Of a stretch of 64,000 nt of DNA, positions 48,996-63,400 are shown piece by piece. The notes beneath the pieces were generated by a model that made no database searches, had not been told where the DNA came from, and was given only the letters and a program-made list of their open reading frames with translations. The stretch's first letter is position 1; the number at the start of each line of letters is the position of its first letter. The translations under genes were made by a program, and so were the position numbers. The DNA is taken from positions 26,029,315 through 26,093,314 of the forward strand of contig NC_045141.1 in the NCBI RefSeq assembly GCF_008831285.2. The letters run 5' to 3'. The stretch comes from Nymphaea colorata (lineage: Eukaryota; Streptophyta; Magnoliopsida; Nymphaeales; Nymphaeaceae).

Positions 48996-51900
48996 AAAAA
49001 TATGAACACGTTCTTTTGGAAAATATTTATCGACTTTTTGAGAAGCATCCATTATTTTCATAAAAGAAAATATAAAAAGTGAACCACTATAAAATGAAAA
49101 TAGTCATCCCATGTTACCTAAAACGTGTATATTATTATTATTCGTGATATGCATGCTCAACGTGCATTATTCAAGTTAAAAGAAAAATAAAACGCGAGGC
49201 CTACGACGACTTCGTTATGCGTATTAATTTAGCTTTGTTTGTTAGGGGTCGAGCCAAAAAAAATTATGCAAACGGTCACTCATCTGTTAATTTATAGCTC
49301 AGAGCCTCTTATAATAAAATTTTAAAATTTTAAGGAGCATCAATATGGAAATAAGAAAAACTGCCTTGATATACCAATAGGAAAGCAAACACTTTTTCTA
49401 GGTCGGTATTTACTCACGCATGCGCACACCTACCTCCTGCCTCCTCTTAATTGTGAAAAACCTAATAAAGATAATCCTGGGTAGTCCAATATTTAAATAT
49501 ACCATAAAATCCTTAAACGATTAAAATATGATATTGAAGAGAAGAATATATATACCAGAAAATAAAATAGATAGTTCCGCCCCAGCTTGGACTGGATAAA
49601 ATCAGTTCTTTTTGATGATTTTATACGGTGCGATGTCTAAACTTGTGCTTTTTAAAGCTGAAATACTAAAATCTAATTCACTTTTTAAGCAAGTTATTTT
49701 ATCCGTGACTCCTTGTAAATCATTTCTGACCTGACCAAGTTGGTTGGCTGTAGGCTATATAGGTTCATATTTAATTACTTAGATTTTATTTTTCACATTC
49801 TCCATTTACAAGTCCTCTATATAAAGAATTCAATGTGCACTATTTTTTTTTGGTGATCCAAAAGTTCATTTATTGACATGTCGCATCCTAATGTGAAACT
49901 TTTTTTCGTTGTAGTATGTTAATGGGCCACAAAAGGAGTTATATGCTTGGATATCAATGGATATGAACGTCACTTTCACTACTTGAATTTTTCTTCCCCT
50001 TTGGATATAACGCCTACTTTATTCATTCATGTCAATTATAACAAGTCGTATTCGCACTTTTAATTAGCTACATATGAACGATGCACCAAGGGGTCATTAT
50101 CATTTGTTTGTGCCCTTGGCCGACGAACTAAAGTGTTATTTGAAAAGCCGTATATTCTTTTTAATAATTCAAATCAAGTACCTCATTTTCTTCTTTATCC
50201 AAAAAGACAAAAAAGTTTCTCCAGTTACCATGCATTCCCGTACATATCAGCTTGGATATGAACATGATCTGGATCCGACTAATCTCTTGTTGCTCTGCTG
50301 GCTTTAGACTCAAATTACAATTAGATGCACACAATACCAGAACGGTATCAATGGGTCTTGTTCGAATGTGTTGGCGTAACGGATGGGGCAAGGGCTAATA
50401 GGTGGCTAGACTCCATTTCGAATTCCTTAAGCATTCACTTCTTGTACAACAAAAAAGGGGTCATCTAAGATGAAATATAACGTGACCATCTCTCTAAAGC
50501 ATCGAAAGTAGACGCTCTGGCTCATTTGTTGGGCGGTATAAAAAAATACTCTTCCTACTCATCCACCGAAGATGTCAATGGGTTGGGTTGAATTAGGTCA
50601 GATCCGAACAGGGAACAGCCTCCATGCATGAGCTGATGGTTCAAATCCATATGCATGTGCCTCTAAAGATTTGGATTGGAGATTTTCAGAGTCCATGAAA
50701 TCAAGAGTAGTTCAGTACTTCTAAGTCACATAATTTTGTAGGCGTTTGTCACCGAATGTACCATGTACTTCTTGATGACTTCAAATCGAAGCCACGAACA
50801 CACACACAGTTCTTAAAAGATGCACCTGTGAATTGTGATGGCTTTGCCTGATCGATGCAAACTATTAAATGTAACAGTTCATAGCATATGATTGCATTAA
50901 GATTTAGTAACATATTATTTGATTTGTATTTAGTAATTGAATTGAGCGCAGAATGTGCCCTTGGTGAACGTTCCATCGCACATATGTATCCATGCAAGGG
51001 CACAGATAATACAAATACTACTAAATCCATGTTTTTGTCAAGCACTAGCATGAGATTTGACAAACATGTGCACTTGCACACACACAAACACGCAAACATG
51101 CACTTGAATAGAACATATACAGACACATGTGCACGCATAAACACACAGGGTTTCTTACTTAAGTTCACCATATATCTAGAAAAGTACAAGTCAGATTGGA
51201 ATAGGAGGTCAGTTCATTTGTGTTCCATCTGCAACGCTACATATACAAGATCTACTTCCTCTCTTATACGGGAACACAAGCACGAGTAGAAGCCTGCAGG
51301 AGAGCTATTGTTCATCAAAAAATTGAAATATCTGTTCATGCCAATCTGCGTTTGATTCAATTCAAACACCATGTTTCCATTTTGATATCAGCATTCCCAA
51401 AATATTATTTCATCACATTGGTATGCAAGTCCTGTTTGATTGAATCCAGATCTTAGATCCCTAACTAGGATGTGTTCTGCCAGATTATGCCAACAGATGG
51501 ATTCAAATTTCGGTGGCACATCGAGCACTTGTACCTCGAGATGACATTGGTATTCCCCGGAAGAGGTTGAATGAATGAGCTTGAACATGCTCATCCTTGC
51601 GATCGTTGAAGAATTTTGAGCCTTTATCCACGAAATTCAAAAGTTAATATCTACAACCTCTCATAGAATTTGGAACCATTGTCAAACGAAACAAAAAACC
51701 CGTTTCCTTCCTTTTTTTTTTTTTTTGAAAAAACTTCAAAAATAAAATTATCGTACGTGTTTTTCTTTTTTGCAGTTTTATAACATATTTTTCTTTTATT
51801 TTTACGTTACTTTACTTTAAAATTTAAAACTTAAGTTAATTTTTTTTTTATCTTCAATTCTATCATTACTAAAACATTGATCGTTTTACCAAATTTTTTT

Positions 51901-53148
51901 TAGGTTATCTTGTTTGTTAGTTTTTCATCTATTTCACTTTTTCCTTATGTTTAGAATTTCTCTTTGCCAAAAAAAAAAAAGTCAAAATTTCTCAAAAAAA
52001 AAAAACTGAGAAAATTAAAAGCCTTGCTCTTTAAAACCCAATATTTGTGTTAATGATGGGAGCGAACAAAAAACAATTTGCACATTTACTTACCTGTTTT
52101 ATATAAAAATTTTGAAAAATGGTATTTTGGTTTATGTTAAAATTTAAAAATCTTATTTTGAATCATTTCATCAAAAAAATTCTCACTCCGTCCCTGTCAT
52201 CCAAACACCTCCTTGAAATTATTATTACTAGAAACTTCCATGCAATGATTACGGGTCGGTTTCGCTCCAACAATGCTGCGGAAGACTATTGGTTCTTTGT
52301 TAGTCTTACCCTCCAATAAGAGAGTGACACGTAACCAATGCAAGATGCGGCAATTTTCATGCAACGTGGAAGATTCTCAGTGGCCGAGCACGGAGCTTCC
52401 TTCCATGTTGGGTGTAGTGGGTGAGAGTGCCGGGTCCGTCTTTGCTTGATTGGAAGCTGCATGTACGTTTCAAGCAGGAAAAGAGAAAATATAATTGGCT
52501 AATTAATACATGATTATTTATATAAAATGGTGATTTCCAGCGATTTTTTTTTTTTTTTTTTTTTGGAAAAGGCAAACGAGTTGGTAAATAATATTCTAAA
52601 TTATCTGTAATCAGACCTTGGATCGTATATTTTGTCTAGATCAGAACTAAACCCAACTCAAGAGATGTATGTAACCCAATATTAGTGTGACCCAAGAAGA
52701 AAAGGTATGGAACCAAATTTGAATCAAACTTGTAAAAGCCGCTTCATTTGCATTGCTGGTGATATATTTCCACAAGTTGTGAGCAACTAATAAATAGGCG
52801 GGACAAGAAATCCAAAGTGTTAGAAAAGGACATTCGTGACAAATTGTAGAATGAAGACAATAATGCCCGGACTGACGAGGCAGCTAACTTCATGTGGGTT
52901 GCTTCCAAAAGTAGCGGTGTTTTTTCTAGTTTGTGGTCCGCCTATGGTTTTGGACTTTGCAACTTTCGACTCCACAAAATCTAGGCCTCGCCTATCTTAT
53001 CTAGTTTAAATAAAACATATGTATAAAAGTTAAGACACCGGGTCCGCTGACAATAAATATGTGTAGGGAAAGTGAGCTCTCCATCTGCTTAAGCCTTTGA
53101 TGAATGCTACAATCTGTAACTGTGTTATTGATAAGGAGTAAGGTCATA

Positions 53149-53289
53149 ATATATATATATATATATATATATATTATGCATTGACTTGAATTTGAATTCT
53201 CGTAATAGAATATTAAATTATATCGTGTATATATATACATACATTGACTTGAATTTGAATTCTCGTAATAGAATATTAAATTATATCGG
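53149..53289. repeat. AT microsatellite followed by a 63-bp-spaced direct repeat
   Basis: About 13 AT dinucleotides end near 53174. A 47-base block beginning CATTGACTTGAATTTGAATT at about 53179 recurs without visible change at about 53242, separated by a short TGTATATATATACATA spacer. Near-identity implies a recent local duplication. Confidence 0.85.
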
Positions 53290-53993
53290 CAACAAACAAT
53301 TGACGTTCATAAAAGTGGGTTTTTTTCCCTATAAAGTGGGTCTAGATATTAATCAAGTTGGATCCTGTTGTACTTAAAGTTGGGCACCGGGTCGAGCCAC
53401 TGCCGGGTAACCGGTACTGGCCCAACTTGGGCCCGGGCCAGACAAAAAATTAGACCTGGGTGGAAGCTGGAAATGGTCCACCAAATCCGTTCTAGAAGCA
53501 TTAGAGAACCTTATTAATGTCTGGATTCGGGATTTTGAATTATGGTTCACCAAATCAAATCGACTTTATCTGGATCGACCCGAATCGATTGTATTTTGGC
53601 CCAAAACCAGGAGCCAAACATACCGTGGGCAATTCCCCGCGCAAAGTCAGGCGGTCAAAGGCCAAGGTTGTCCTCCTGGGTCGTCGCCGGCGCCGTCGCC
53701 GTCGCCGTCTCCGTCGCTCTCCCGCTTTCTCTCGTACACTAAAATTTTTAATTTACTTTTTCTTCTTCAGTTTACAATTATTGTCCTTGTCAAATTCACA
53801 ATCACCATTGGCACCACAAAACTCTCCCTGTTGCCGGATGCGAGGCAGCGGGTGAGGACATGCACGCTACATTTTGGCAATGACCGTGTGCATAAATGTC
53901 AATTTCGTTTCTGCTTTATTTAAAAAAAATTTAGAAATTATTTTCATTTAAAAAGGGGTTAGTTTTATGGAATATCCCAAAGGTGGAGGAGAG

Positions 53994-56900
53994 ATGGCCA
54001 CCCGTTGCCCGGGGAGCCAGAGTGGGGCGATGGAGACGCTCGTGTCGAACTTCCGGTGGCCTAATCGGACGGTCTGCAGCGGCCACACCTCCTCCATTCC
54101 GGCCGGCGGCGAACGGACCACGCTTCGTCGCCGGAGGTCCGAGGTGCGGTTACTCGCCGGGAATTTGGAGCTTCCTGGAGGGAGGGGGATCAGGAGTGCG
54201 GCCGACTGCGAACGAAGCGTAAGGGGATGGCGAAGCGGCGGGGGAGGTAGAATTAGGGCGAGGGCGAGAGCGGAGAGTGCCGGAGATGGGATGGAGGCGT
54301 CTGCGTCGACGTCGACGGCGGATCGGAGGTACCAAGAGGCGGACTTCCCTGTGTGGGAGAAGCTCGGCGCGGTCGTTCGCCTGAGCTACGGGATGGGTAA
54401 GCATTCTTTTCTCTCTCTCTCGCTTCTCCAAGTCAGGTACGTCTTTTTGGACGAATTGGAGGTGTTTGGTTTCATTGGTTCCTGGAAGACGAGTCCGTTT
54501 TTTTTTTTTTTTTTTCCTCCTTCTGTTTTCTGCTTTTTTGACCACTGCAGTTTAGTTTGCTTTTTTTAACATTGTCAAATCGCGGATATATTTTTCTCTT
54601 TCTTTTCTTCTTCTGTAACTTTCGACCTGTTAATCCTCTCCCTCCAGGCAGAACTGAGGGTATTATGGTTCCTTTACTGATTTTAACTTTCGGATATTTG
54701 TTAGCTGCTGTAATTTAGATTATTTTCCAACTTTTCAACTGTATTTTTCAAATTGGGAACTTTCCTCCCTTTCGTCATATTTTTGTCTAGTTTTCTGATT
54801 TTTGAACGTGATGTAACAAAAAATCGAGTGCAAATTGCCACAATGAGAAACTTGAGATCCAAAATTTATAATTCAATAATTAAAGTAATTCTTTATGTAA
54901 TTCCCTTAACTGTTTTTTCTTATGATTTTTAGAACGAATTAAAATTTTTATAGAAGATCGCCAACACTTCATGTCAGTGAATCTCCTTAATGTGCGCTGC
55001 CTTAATTGGATGCACAATTCCAATTCCGAAGCAACTGCTTGTTGCGTCCTCGTTTTTCTTGAGAAGTTCGGCGTAGTTACTGGAATTTTATGACATACTG
55101 ATATTTTTTGTCTTTTGATCACTAAGTAAATGATGAGAACTTTTTTGGTCCATTGGATAATCAAAACCTGATTATCTTTTGTCTCAACTCTTAGCTTCTT
55201 GTTAAGTTGTGTAGGGCAGTCCGAATTTGGTTTAATTTGTGGATGTTTCTGCTTGTTTCCTTTTCATTTTTCCTGCTAATCAATTTGATATTCAATACAT
55301 CCAGGTATATATGGTGCCATGGCGCTTGCGGGCAATTTTGTGTCCTCAATGACGGGAGTTGATTCGATGGGTGGATTCCATTTCTCACTGGAGGCTCTGT
55401 TAGATGGACTTGGATATGCGGTTCCTCCTATAATGGCCCTCCTCTTTATACTAGATGTACGCTACTCCACATTGTGGTGAATTATTTATTTCTTCAGTGG
55501 ATTTGATTGTTTTTCTGATTTTTTTTTAATACTTTAATCTTGGTAACAGTAGGTATAGCCGTATAGGTGATTCTCTGGCATGCTAAATTTCTTCCTCCTC
55601 CGTTCCCTTTGATCTCTTTACAAAAAGTATTTGTTTATTGTTATTATGTCACTCACTATAGGTTTAGAATCTGGAGTAATCATATCTTGGGAAGATAGGA
55701 TTCGTGGAGATACTTAACATCTTGATTGGTTTGACAGGATGAGGTTGTCAAGGTGTCACCTTATGCTCGTGCAATTAGAGATGTTGAAGATGAGGAACTA
55801 AGGAGCTTTTTCTATGGGATGTCTCCATGGCAGGTATGTTGGTGATCCTTACTTTTTTCTAGCTTGCTTTTTCTTAGTCTTTACTGCTGCCCAATACATT
55901 CTTGTGGGTTAAGAAACTTCATATACGGCTATTCTGTACACTGCAGTTCATACTTATTGTGGCTGCGAGTTCCGTTGGGGAGGAGTTGTTTTATCGTGCT
56001 GCTGTGCAGGTTTGGCTTTATGAAACTCGCCTTTTCTCTTTTATTCATCACTGATGAAGCGTTCCTCAGCATCAGATGACTACAAAGTGATAGGCCTGAC
56101 TAGCAGCTAACATGTAGTCAAATAAGTTTCTAAACATTCAGGAAATGGCCTTGATGTTTAAACGTTAAACACTTATTGTTAGGCTTTTACTTGTTCCTGT
56201 CAATAGACCAGTTTGATTGAGGTACCGGCATGCTAATATGAATTTCGTGACTAATCATAAAAAAAGTCATTTACTAATTTGTTAGTGAATTCCTTTCTTA
56301 ATATTAATAGGGCCATACATCTGTTTGCTTTCTGAATTAAAGAAATTGGACTGTTGTAGGGGGGGTTGGCGCACATGTTTCTGAGAGGCACAGAATTGGT
56401 GAAGGACGCTCCTGGAATTACATCTCTGGTTCGTTCTTGACTTGGTTCATAGTTATTTCAGTGATTTGTCTTCAAAATACTGAAAACTGAGCAAGGCCCA
56501 AATCAATTTGAAACTTACCCTCAGTCTATTTTCAAAAGGAATAGCTGCACATGGTGTTTGTTTCATTCTGAGTTGGTTGGGCAGTTTTTCTGCTCGTTCA
56601 TCAAGTGACTGGATTTTTCCTACTTAAGGTTGCTGGACTTTGTTGTTGACATATTTATGGCTTGAGTTTGTGCAGACTGGAATGTTTCCTCCTTTTGTCC
56701 CATTTGCGCAAGCTTTTGCTGCTGTAATAACGGCAGCTCTTACAGGTTCCCTCTACTATATTGCTGCCTCTCCCAAAGGTGAGTACCTAGAACGATGCTG
56801 AAGCTCTCTAAAAGGTTTCCTGTTCTATTCACACATCCAGCAGATGCCGAGCTTCTTTTTCCATTCGTAACTGTTGGAGTGGTGTGTCGTTTTTTTCCCT

Positions 56901-57711
56901 TTCCATAAGGAAATTGGGGAATGGCCTTGTGGCTTTACTTTACAGTTACATCTTTCGATCCCTCTTCACTGCTTCAAAAAATTTAGGTTCCAAGGACACA
57001 GATTCTAACATCAAATTTTAAAATATTCTATCGTTGGAAGACAGGCTTTGTCATTACAGCCAGAGGTGTTTGGGATGTCAAACGTATCTCTGATACTGTT
57101 TTTTTTCGGCTTCTAGGATCTGATTGACCACATATGTAGCATATTTTCTCCTTCTTCATTCAATTTATACAATTGTTAACCTTTTTATGCAGACCCCACA
57201 TATGTCATCGCACCAACGTTACCAACTCGTTCCGGTCGTGAAGATCTTAAAAAGCTCTTTGCAGGTTTGTCCTCTGAGCTCATTGTATGTGAAGTGTGAT
57301 CAGCATAGTACAAGGGAATAATGAACACAGAAAACTCAGCAGTATTTCCTCTTTGACAGCTTGGTACGAAAGGAGACAATTGAAGAAGATATATTCGCCC
57401 CTCCTAGAAGGTCTCTTGGCCCTCTACCTGGGTTTCGAATGGATCAAGGTGACCAAAGACCTTCACTACCAAATTCTGAGAATTACTATGTCTTGAAACC
57501 ATTTACTTTTCTCAGGTGCATTTGCTGAATTTGCTGTTTATTTTCCTGTTTGTTGCAGACGGATAATATTCTTGCGCCCATGATCACCCATGGCATATAC
57601 TCTGCCGTCATCTTGGGCCATGGCTTGTGGAAAATTCATGATCACAGGCGTAGGTTTCGCCAGAGAATCCAGCAAGTAAGGGAGGAGGGAAGAAGAACAA
57701 ACAAATTATGA
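53994..57711 (+). CDS. CPBP-family (CAAX protease-like) membrane protein, probably plastid-targeted
   Basis: Nine exons close in frame: 53994-54396, 55305-55456, 55738-55833, 55947-56009, 56360-56428, 56676-56778, 57193-57264, 57360-57448 and 57559-57711, giving 399 residues. The first 100 or so are rich in R, S, A and G with few acids, as in a transit peptide. The CPBP glutamate motif GEELFYR is at 228-234, in a hydrophobic helix (FILIVAASSVGEELFYRAAV). A late helix has THGIYSAVILGHG, with H360 a candidate metal ligand. Plant members of this group include Arabidopsis SCO4, which affects photosynthetic acclimation; orthology is not shown here. The start at 53994 was preferred over 53967 because its context (GAGATGGC) is much stronger. 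The FxxxH second motif of canonical CPBP proteases is not evident. Confidence 0.9.
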
Positions 57712-60443
57712 AGACGAACACAATGTGGAAGGAATATTCACGGCCATTAATTTGTTTGTGCTGCATTCTTGCTGGTTAGAGAGTATTTGTACAGCAATTC
57801 TGAAGTGCAGGGAAATTCATAATCGGATGCCTAGCCGTCTCTGCTTGTGGATATATAAAAATAAAAAAATGTAAGAGTTGGTGTACTATAGATTATAGAA
57901 TATACATTAGGTTTGTATATGGTAGAGTTGGTTGGATAGTCGGCTGATGTATAGACTAGATGGATGATAACTACACTACTGAGTCAATTTTTATTCAAAA
58001 ATCCAGAAAATTTCATGAAAATATCGCCTAGCCTTGGAAGAGTGTTTTGTGCACTTTTTTTTAGCCCTCTCTCTCTCACCCCTTCTGTGTTGTAGATGGC
58101 TCCAGGGCTTGCGCACTTCCAGCTGCTGCAGTTTCTATGCACACCACAATTATGCTTCAGAAAACTTTTCATTCTCTTCTTCTACCACAGTCTTGGTTTT
58201 CCTGAGTTGTGATGTACCGTTGCTTGTTGGATTGTGAGAAGTTGCCTACTCTTTCCCCTTCATAACCAAATCTAATGAAATGGAGTCGTTTCTTCAATCA
58301 AAAGACCTCAAAAATAAAAAAAATGAGAAAGGGAATTAAGAAACTTCTACGTATATGTATGTCCTGGGCACACAGACCGGAAAAATAAAGTATGAAACGA
58401 ATTATGTGGTTCGATGAATTGGAAAAGAATAAACAATGAGAGTCATTAAATAATATTTTTTCCGACTCGACAGACAAATTCGATCAAATATCAATTTATG
58501 GCCAATGAGTATTTGTCTAGTCAACATTATTGCGGAGCCCAAATAATTATAATTGCGAAGAGTTTTGGTCGAATACTTCGTTTGCATGTCTGATCCCACA
58601 AACATTCAGTGAACATGGACGTGGCTTATGGACCAATGGCTTCTTGTTTTCCGGTATGTAAGGGGATAGGCATAGGTCCGAAATAGGAACAGAAAGATCC
58701 GCCATATCATCCCACAATCATTTCAAATCCAAATCCAATTACTTGGATTTGATAAGAAATCCGAATATGACTAAGAACGAACTAGAACTCGAATTATGAT
58801 TTTCTTGCCAAAGACAGAAGGCATCTGTTCCGACAGGTACCAAAATCCAATAACATGTAAAAAAATGCGAACTTGAGGCCTCCAAATTAACATGCTTTAT
58901 CGAATCAAGCTTTGGCTTCTTTGAAGTAGAATCCCAAAATCTAAAAACTGTTTACCTGCAAAGCAAGCACTTCAAGAGGCCGTTCTTTCGGCATCAGGTT
59001 TATGATTCAAACAGATCAATTAGTGACTAAACGAGGACCTCATAACACGTAAGGAACTTTAAATTCTTCACTTTACTAAACTTGACGAAGGCAAGTGGAT
59101 TACGCAAATCGGAGTATATAAGTGGATCAGGTTGATGTAATCCTACCATGAATGACTATAAACCACATGATCGAATCAGATGAAGCCAGAGGAGGCACCG
59201 GACCGCCTACTTGGTATGAAACCCATAGCCAGTCACCAATCTAAATCGGTGGACAGTGCTACCATTGGACCCCGGCATTTTCTAATCACCCATCTCAACT
59301 ACTGGTCAGCAGCCATTGAAAATCGACATCATAATATGGACAAGGAATGCCACTGCGTCAATCAATTCTCTTCTTCTTCTTCTTCCTATGCAAGAAATTA
59401 AGAAGGGGGATGAAGGTGTCCATCCACCTCAAAGAGAAGGAGAAAGTCTACTTGCTTTATCGATGCAAACAAATGTAGGAAAAAAATGTCCGCGTCTACC
59501 CAGGTCGGGTCCCAGTTGGAATGCAAGCTTTGGTTTTTGGGTCTGGGCCATGAGCGGATCCCACTTTTTTAAGCCAGACCAGACTCATTCTGCCGATATC
59601 CAAACTCCAAATTAAGTGACATGCTAAACGTTAGTGGAGCAATGCAACTTGCCAATCCAAGCAAGTCAGCCATAATAAGTGGAGAAAGAGGTCAATGGTT
59701 TCATGCCTGCACGGTGCCTCCATGTTTGTGACCAATTAATTGCATCACTAAACTAAGTTTGGAGAGATGGCATACATTGTGTGGACGGATTTAGATTATC
59801 CACCTGCCTACCTACTACTACCATGCATATCCAAATAGCTAGCTTGTCTTGCTTGAAAAGAGTCAGGTTTTACTGGGTTGAATTCGAGACATGGATCAGG
59901 GCACGGTTCCCCTATTGAATTATGAGCGGAACCAATATCGATTTCGAGCCAAATTGATTTGGATTTTAATTTGCTTACTAAATTCAAAAACCATTTAAAG
60001 CCGAGGGCTCAGATCATCAAACATTAGATATAGCATCCAGAAAGTCGATAGTAGTGTGCCGCAATCAAAGTCTTTGCTGTCACTAATGAACTGAACGGGC
60101 CTCTATCGGATGACAGGGACAGAAGCGCACCCCAAAAGATCAATCAATCTGTTATTACAGGAAGATCGGAGAAACGAGTGATGGAGAAAGAGAGAAGAAA
60201 AAAAGACCTCATTTCCCCCTCCAAATTAATTTTGTCCTTGTGCACCCAGTAGAGCCACGCAGATGAATGTAAAGGTGCAGGTCATCTACATGCACTTGGG
60301 CTTAGCTTTCCAATACACAAGCTATAATGACAAACCCAAACAGAAAAGAAAGACAAAAATTGCTCAGCCCTTAATTTGGAACTGTTTAAACTTACAAAAT
60401 GAACCGATTAATCGAAAGTAACGAAGACAAAAGAGAATGTCAA
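57712..60443. other. Intergenic region between convergent CPBP and CSLD genes
   Basis: The left few hundred bases should be 3' UTR of the CPBP gene. The right few hundred, up to 60443, should be CSLD 3' UTR. The middle is AT-rich with a short TTC run near 59370. Small open frames at 59180-59615 have no recognisable content. I see nothing else. Confidence 0.6.
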
Positions 60444-63400
60444 TTACAATTGTAGAGTGCCCCCAGAAATCCCACTGCTGCTACTGCCTGGAGGGCTGAC
60501 GGTGATCCACAGCAACGATACTATGATGGCAAACAAGCCTGCCCACACATAGACCAGTGTGGGCAGCTTCCCCCTCCTTCCCATGAGCCCCTTTGCGAAT
60601 GGGTACATGTGAGCCAACACCCAGAAACTAAAGAACACCCCACCAAAGAGCTTGCCCCACTGCGGTATCGGGCTGTACACTGTCCTGGCGAACCCTACCG
60701 CTACCGCTACCGCATTCACCACGATAATGGCGATCGGCGGTATCATCAGGCTGGTCCACTTCACCTCATACAGGTCCGCAAAAGCGTCGGCCTCGTCCTC
60801 GGATGCCGACTTTGATGTGAGCTTGAACGCGATCTCCACGCCGCCGAACACCTTGAGCAGACCCTGCAGCACCGCGACCAGGTGCGCACTGGTACCACCT
60901 ATAAGCCAAAATTGCTCGTTCCGCCACCAGTCCTCGAGATCGATGCCGGACCACCGGATCTCCAGGATGGCCAACAAGCAGAGGGTGACCGTGATGGTGA
61001 GCAGGTAAGTGAGGAAGGTTACGCTGAGGGTCTGCACGATGAAGGTGCTGGTGAACAGGGAGATGGCCGGTAGAAAGCAGTAGACGATGAGGAAGATGGA
61101 GGTGAATGGGTAGACGCAGACATTGAGATATGCTACCCTCTGCAAGAACTTCATCCTCCTGCTGGCGAAAAGAGCGTTGTTGCGAGAGAAGAAGATCTCC
61201 ATGGAGCCGGTAGCCCACCGGAGAACCTGGTGCAGCCGGTCGGTGAGGTTTATAGGCACGGTACCTCGGAAAGCATCGGGGTACGTGATGCAGTACACAG
61301 ACCGCCAGCCCCGGTTGTGCATGCGGTACCCCGTGACCACGTCCTCCGTGACGGACCCATAGATCCAACCCACTCGGTCTCCCCACTCCGTCTTCTCCTC
61401 GTACCAGCAAGAGATGACTGACACCGCTTCGGCCACGGTGGGTGCAGTGAGCGGTTCTCGACGGTACAGTAACGCACCAGGAGGCCGACCGTTCTTGACG
61501 GACGGATGGTCCGCCAACGGCCGGCCTTGGAACTCGGCAACCGGGACCGAGTGAGCAAAAAGCGTGGAGTTCCCAAATTTCTTTGGCATGTCGGAAGGAG
61601 TTTCATCTAGAGGCGGGGGAGGTTCGGTAAAGGCGGATTCGTCCGAGATGGTCGACGATAGCGACGGCGACCGTAGGTGGTGCTTGCTCTGACCGAACAC
61701 GCCGGTATACTCATACGTCCGAGGTGGGTCGAAGCCATAGAGAGCAACACGTCGGAAGAGGCAGCCGGTACCGACGTAGACCGGTCCTTGGAGACCGTCG
61801 AGCGCGCGCATGTTGCCATCGAAGAACACGGTGTTGTGGTTGGCGTATCGGTCCGAAGGATCTACCCCTTCAAACCGCTGAGGAAACTGAATGTAGCAGA
61901 TGCGATCGCCACCACGGTCCATCATGAAGCACAGACCCTCTTTGATGGCCTGAGAGTTGTATATGTAGTGATCGCAGTCGAGGTTGAGGATGAAGGGTCC
62001 ATTAGAGAGGATGGCGGAAGCACGAACGAGGGCGTTCATGGCGCCTGCCTTCTTGTTGTGGTCGTACCCAGGGCGCTTCTCTCTGGAAACGTACACCAGC
62101 ATAGGCACCCGCACGTCGACGCCGGAGAGGTCGATCCTATTTTCATCAGGGCCGCCTAAGACAGGGTCGGGGTCAGGTACCTTGGTCATCACCTGAAGGA
62201 TACCGGCGTGGTCACCTTTGCTGTGGTCCGGCGACGGCACCAACCACGTCCCCGGCCAGTGCGTACCGTCCGCCATCCACGTCGCCTGTTGAAGGATGGC
62301 TGCTGCCTCCGATGCGACCTCCGGGTCGGCGGTTTCTGTCTCCCTAGCGGCCTTTTCCTCTTCCCTGGCGTTGTATGCGTTGGATCGGCGGCGGATGGCG
62401 TCGGGGAGACCGTTGATGCGGACCTTCAACTCGTCATACTCTCGCTTGACTCGCCGGCGGTCGCGGACGAAGTCTGGGTCCTTCTTGAAACGGGTGGGGT
62501 CGCCGCGGGCCGTGAAGTAGCTCTCGGGGTTTCGGGGGCAAACGTTATGCTTGCGGCAAAAGGGAACCCAGAGGTCGGCGAAGGCGGCGGCCTCCGCCAT
62601 GGCCTCGAAAGTTAGGAGGCTGCCACCGTCATCAGAAACATAGCAGGCGAGCTTCTCGACCGGGTACTCGGCGGAGAGAATGGAGAGGATGGTGTTGGCG
62701 GTGACGAGAGGAGGCTCCTTTTCGGGGTCCGCGGTGGAGACGAAGACGTCAACGCCGGGGAGGTCAGAGCGGCCGGAAGGGTTGGAAGGGGAAGGGGACT
62801 CGAATTTTTCGTGGAGGGCAACGAGGTCGACGGAGCGGTTGACGGGGTTAAGCTTAGGGAGCTGGTCGAGCAGCCATGAGAAGGCGAACCAGAGCTCGCA
62901 GACGACGGACATTCCCCAAAGCCACACGGCGTCAGGGTTCGGGTGCTTCACACGCCACATCAAGAAGAAGGCTAGCACCACCAGCCGGGTCGCAATAAGA
63001 AGCCTGCAATTTTTTTTTTTTTTTTGGTTTTCGGAAGCGAATCAGAGTTAGAGAACGAATCTTTGCTAAATTCGTTCGAAAGAATAAAAGTAAAGGTAAA
63101 CTAACCTGTATGGGCTGATAATGGCAGTTGGGATGGAAAGCTTCCTCGTCAGTGGCTTCCATGGCTTGTCAAGGAAAGCTTCCATGCTCACGCTCATGGT
63201 GTCATCATCGACCACGTCATACCCACCACCATGATCACTCGAAGACCAGAAGGCATTCCCATACCCGTAGGTGCCACTGGTCTCAAACAACCACCTGTTG
63301 TGGTCAAAGTCCCCTGTCTGGCTCACGATCATGGACTGACTTGGCTTGAGCCCACCGCTACCACCACCCCCCCTAGCCCCTGCAGTGGTCTGATCATGTT

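Larger units (their letters stand above)
46521..53966. other. Gene-poor AT-rich spacer (about 7.4 kb)
   Basis: I find no exon pair, tRNA or conserved protein here on either strand. The stretch holds poly-T/poly-A runs (48306-48323, 51712-51726, 52546-52565), a three-unit 24-bp repeat near 48940, a direct repeat with an AT microsatellite at 53149-53289, and mixed GGATCC/GGGCCC-rich pieces (48540-48800, 53390-53440) that look like eroded repeats. No element ends could be defined. Confidence 0.6.

Noticed and set aside
53967-53993. ATG at 53967 as the start of the CPBP protein
   Set aside because: Its context is poor (T at -3), while the in-frame ATG at 53994 has G at -3 and G at +4. The choice does not affect the rest of the model.
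60609-62615. Open frames on the plus strand and in other minus-strand frames across the CSLD gene (for example 61677-62159 plus, 60766-61410 minus)
   Set aside because: The true frame carries every CSLD catalytic motif without a break. The others are GC-driven shadows.
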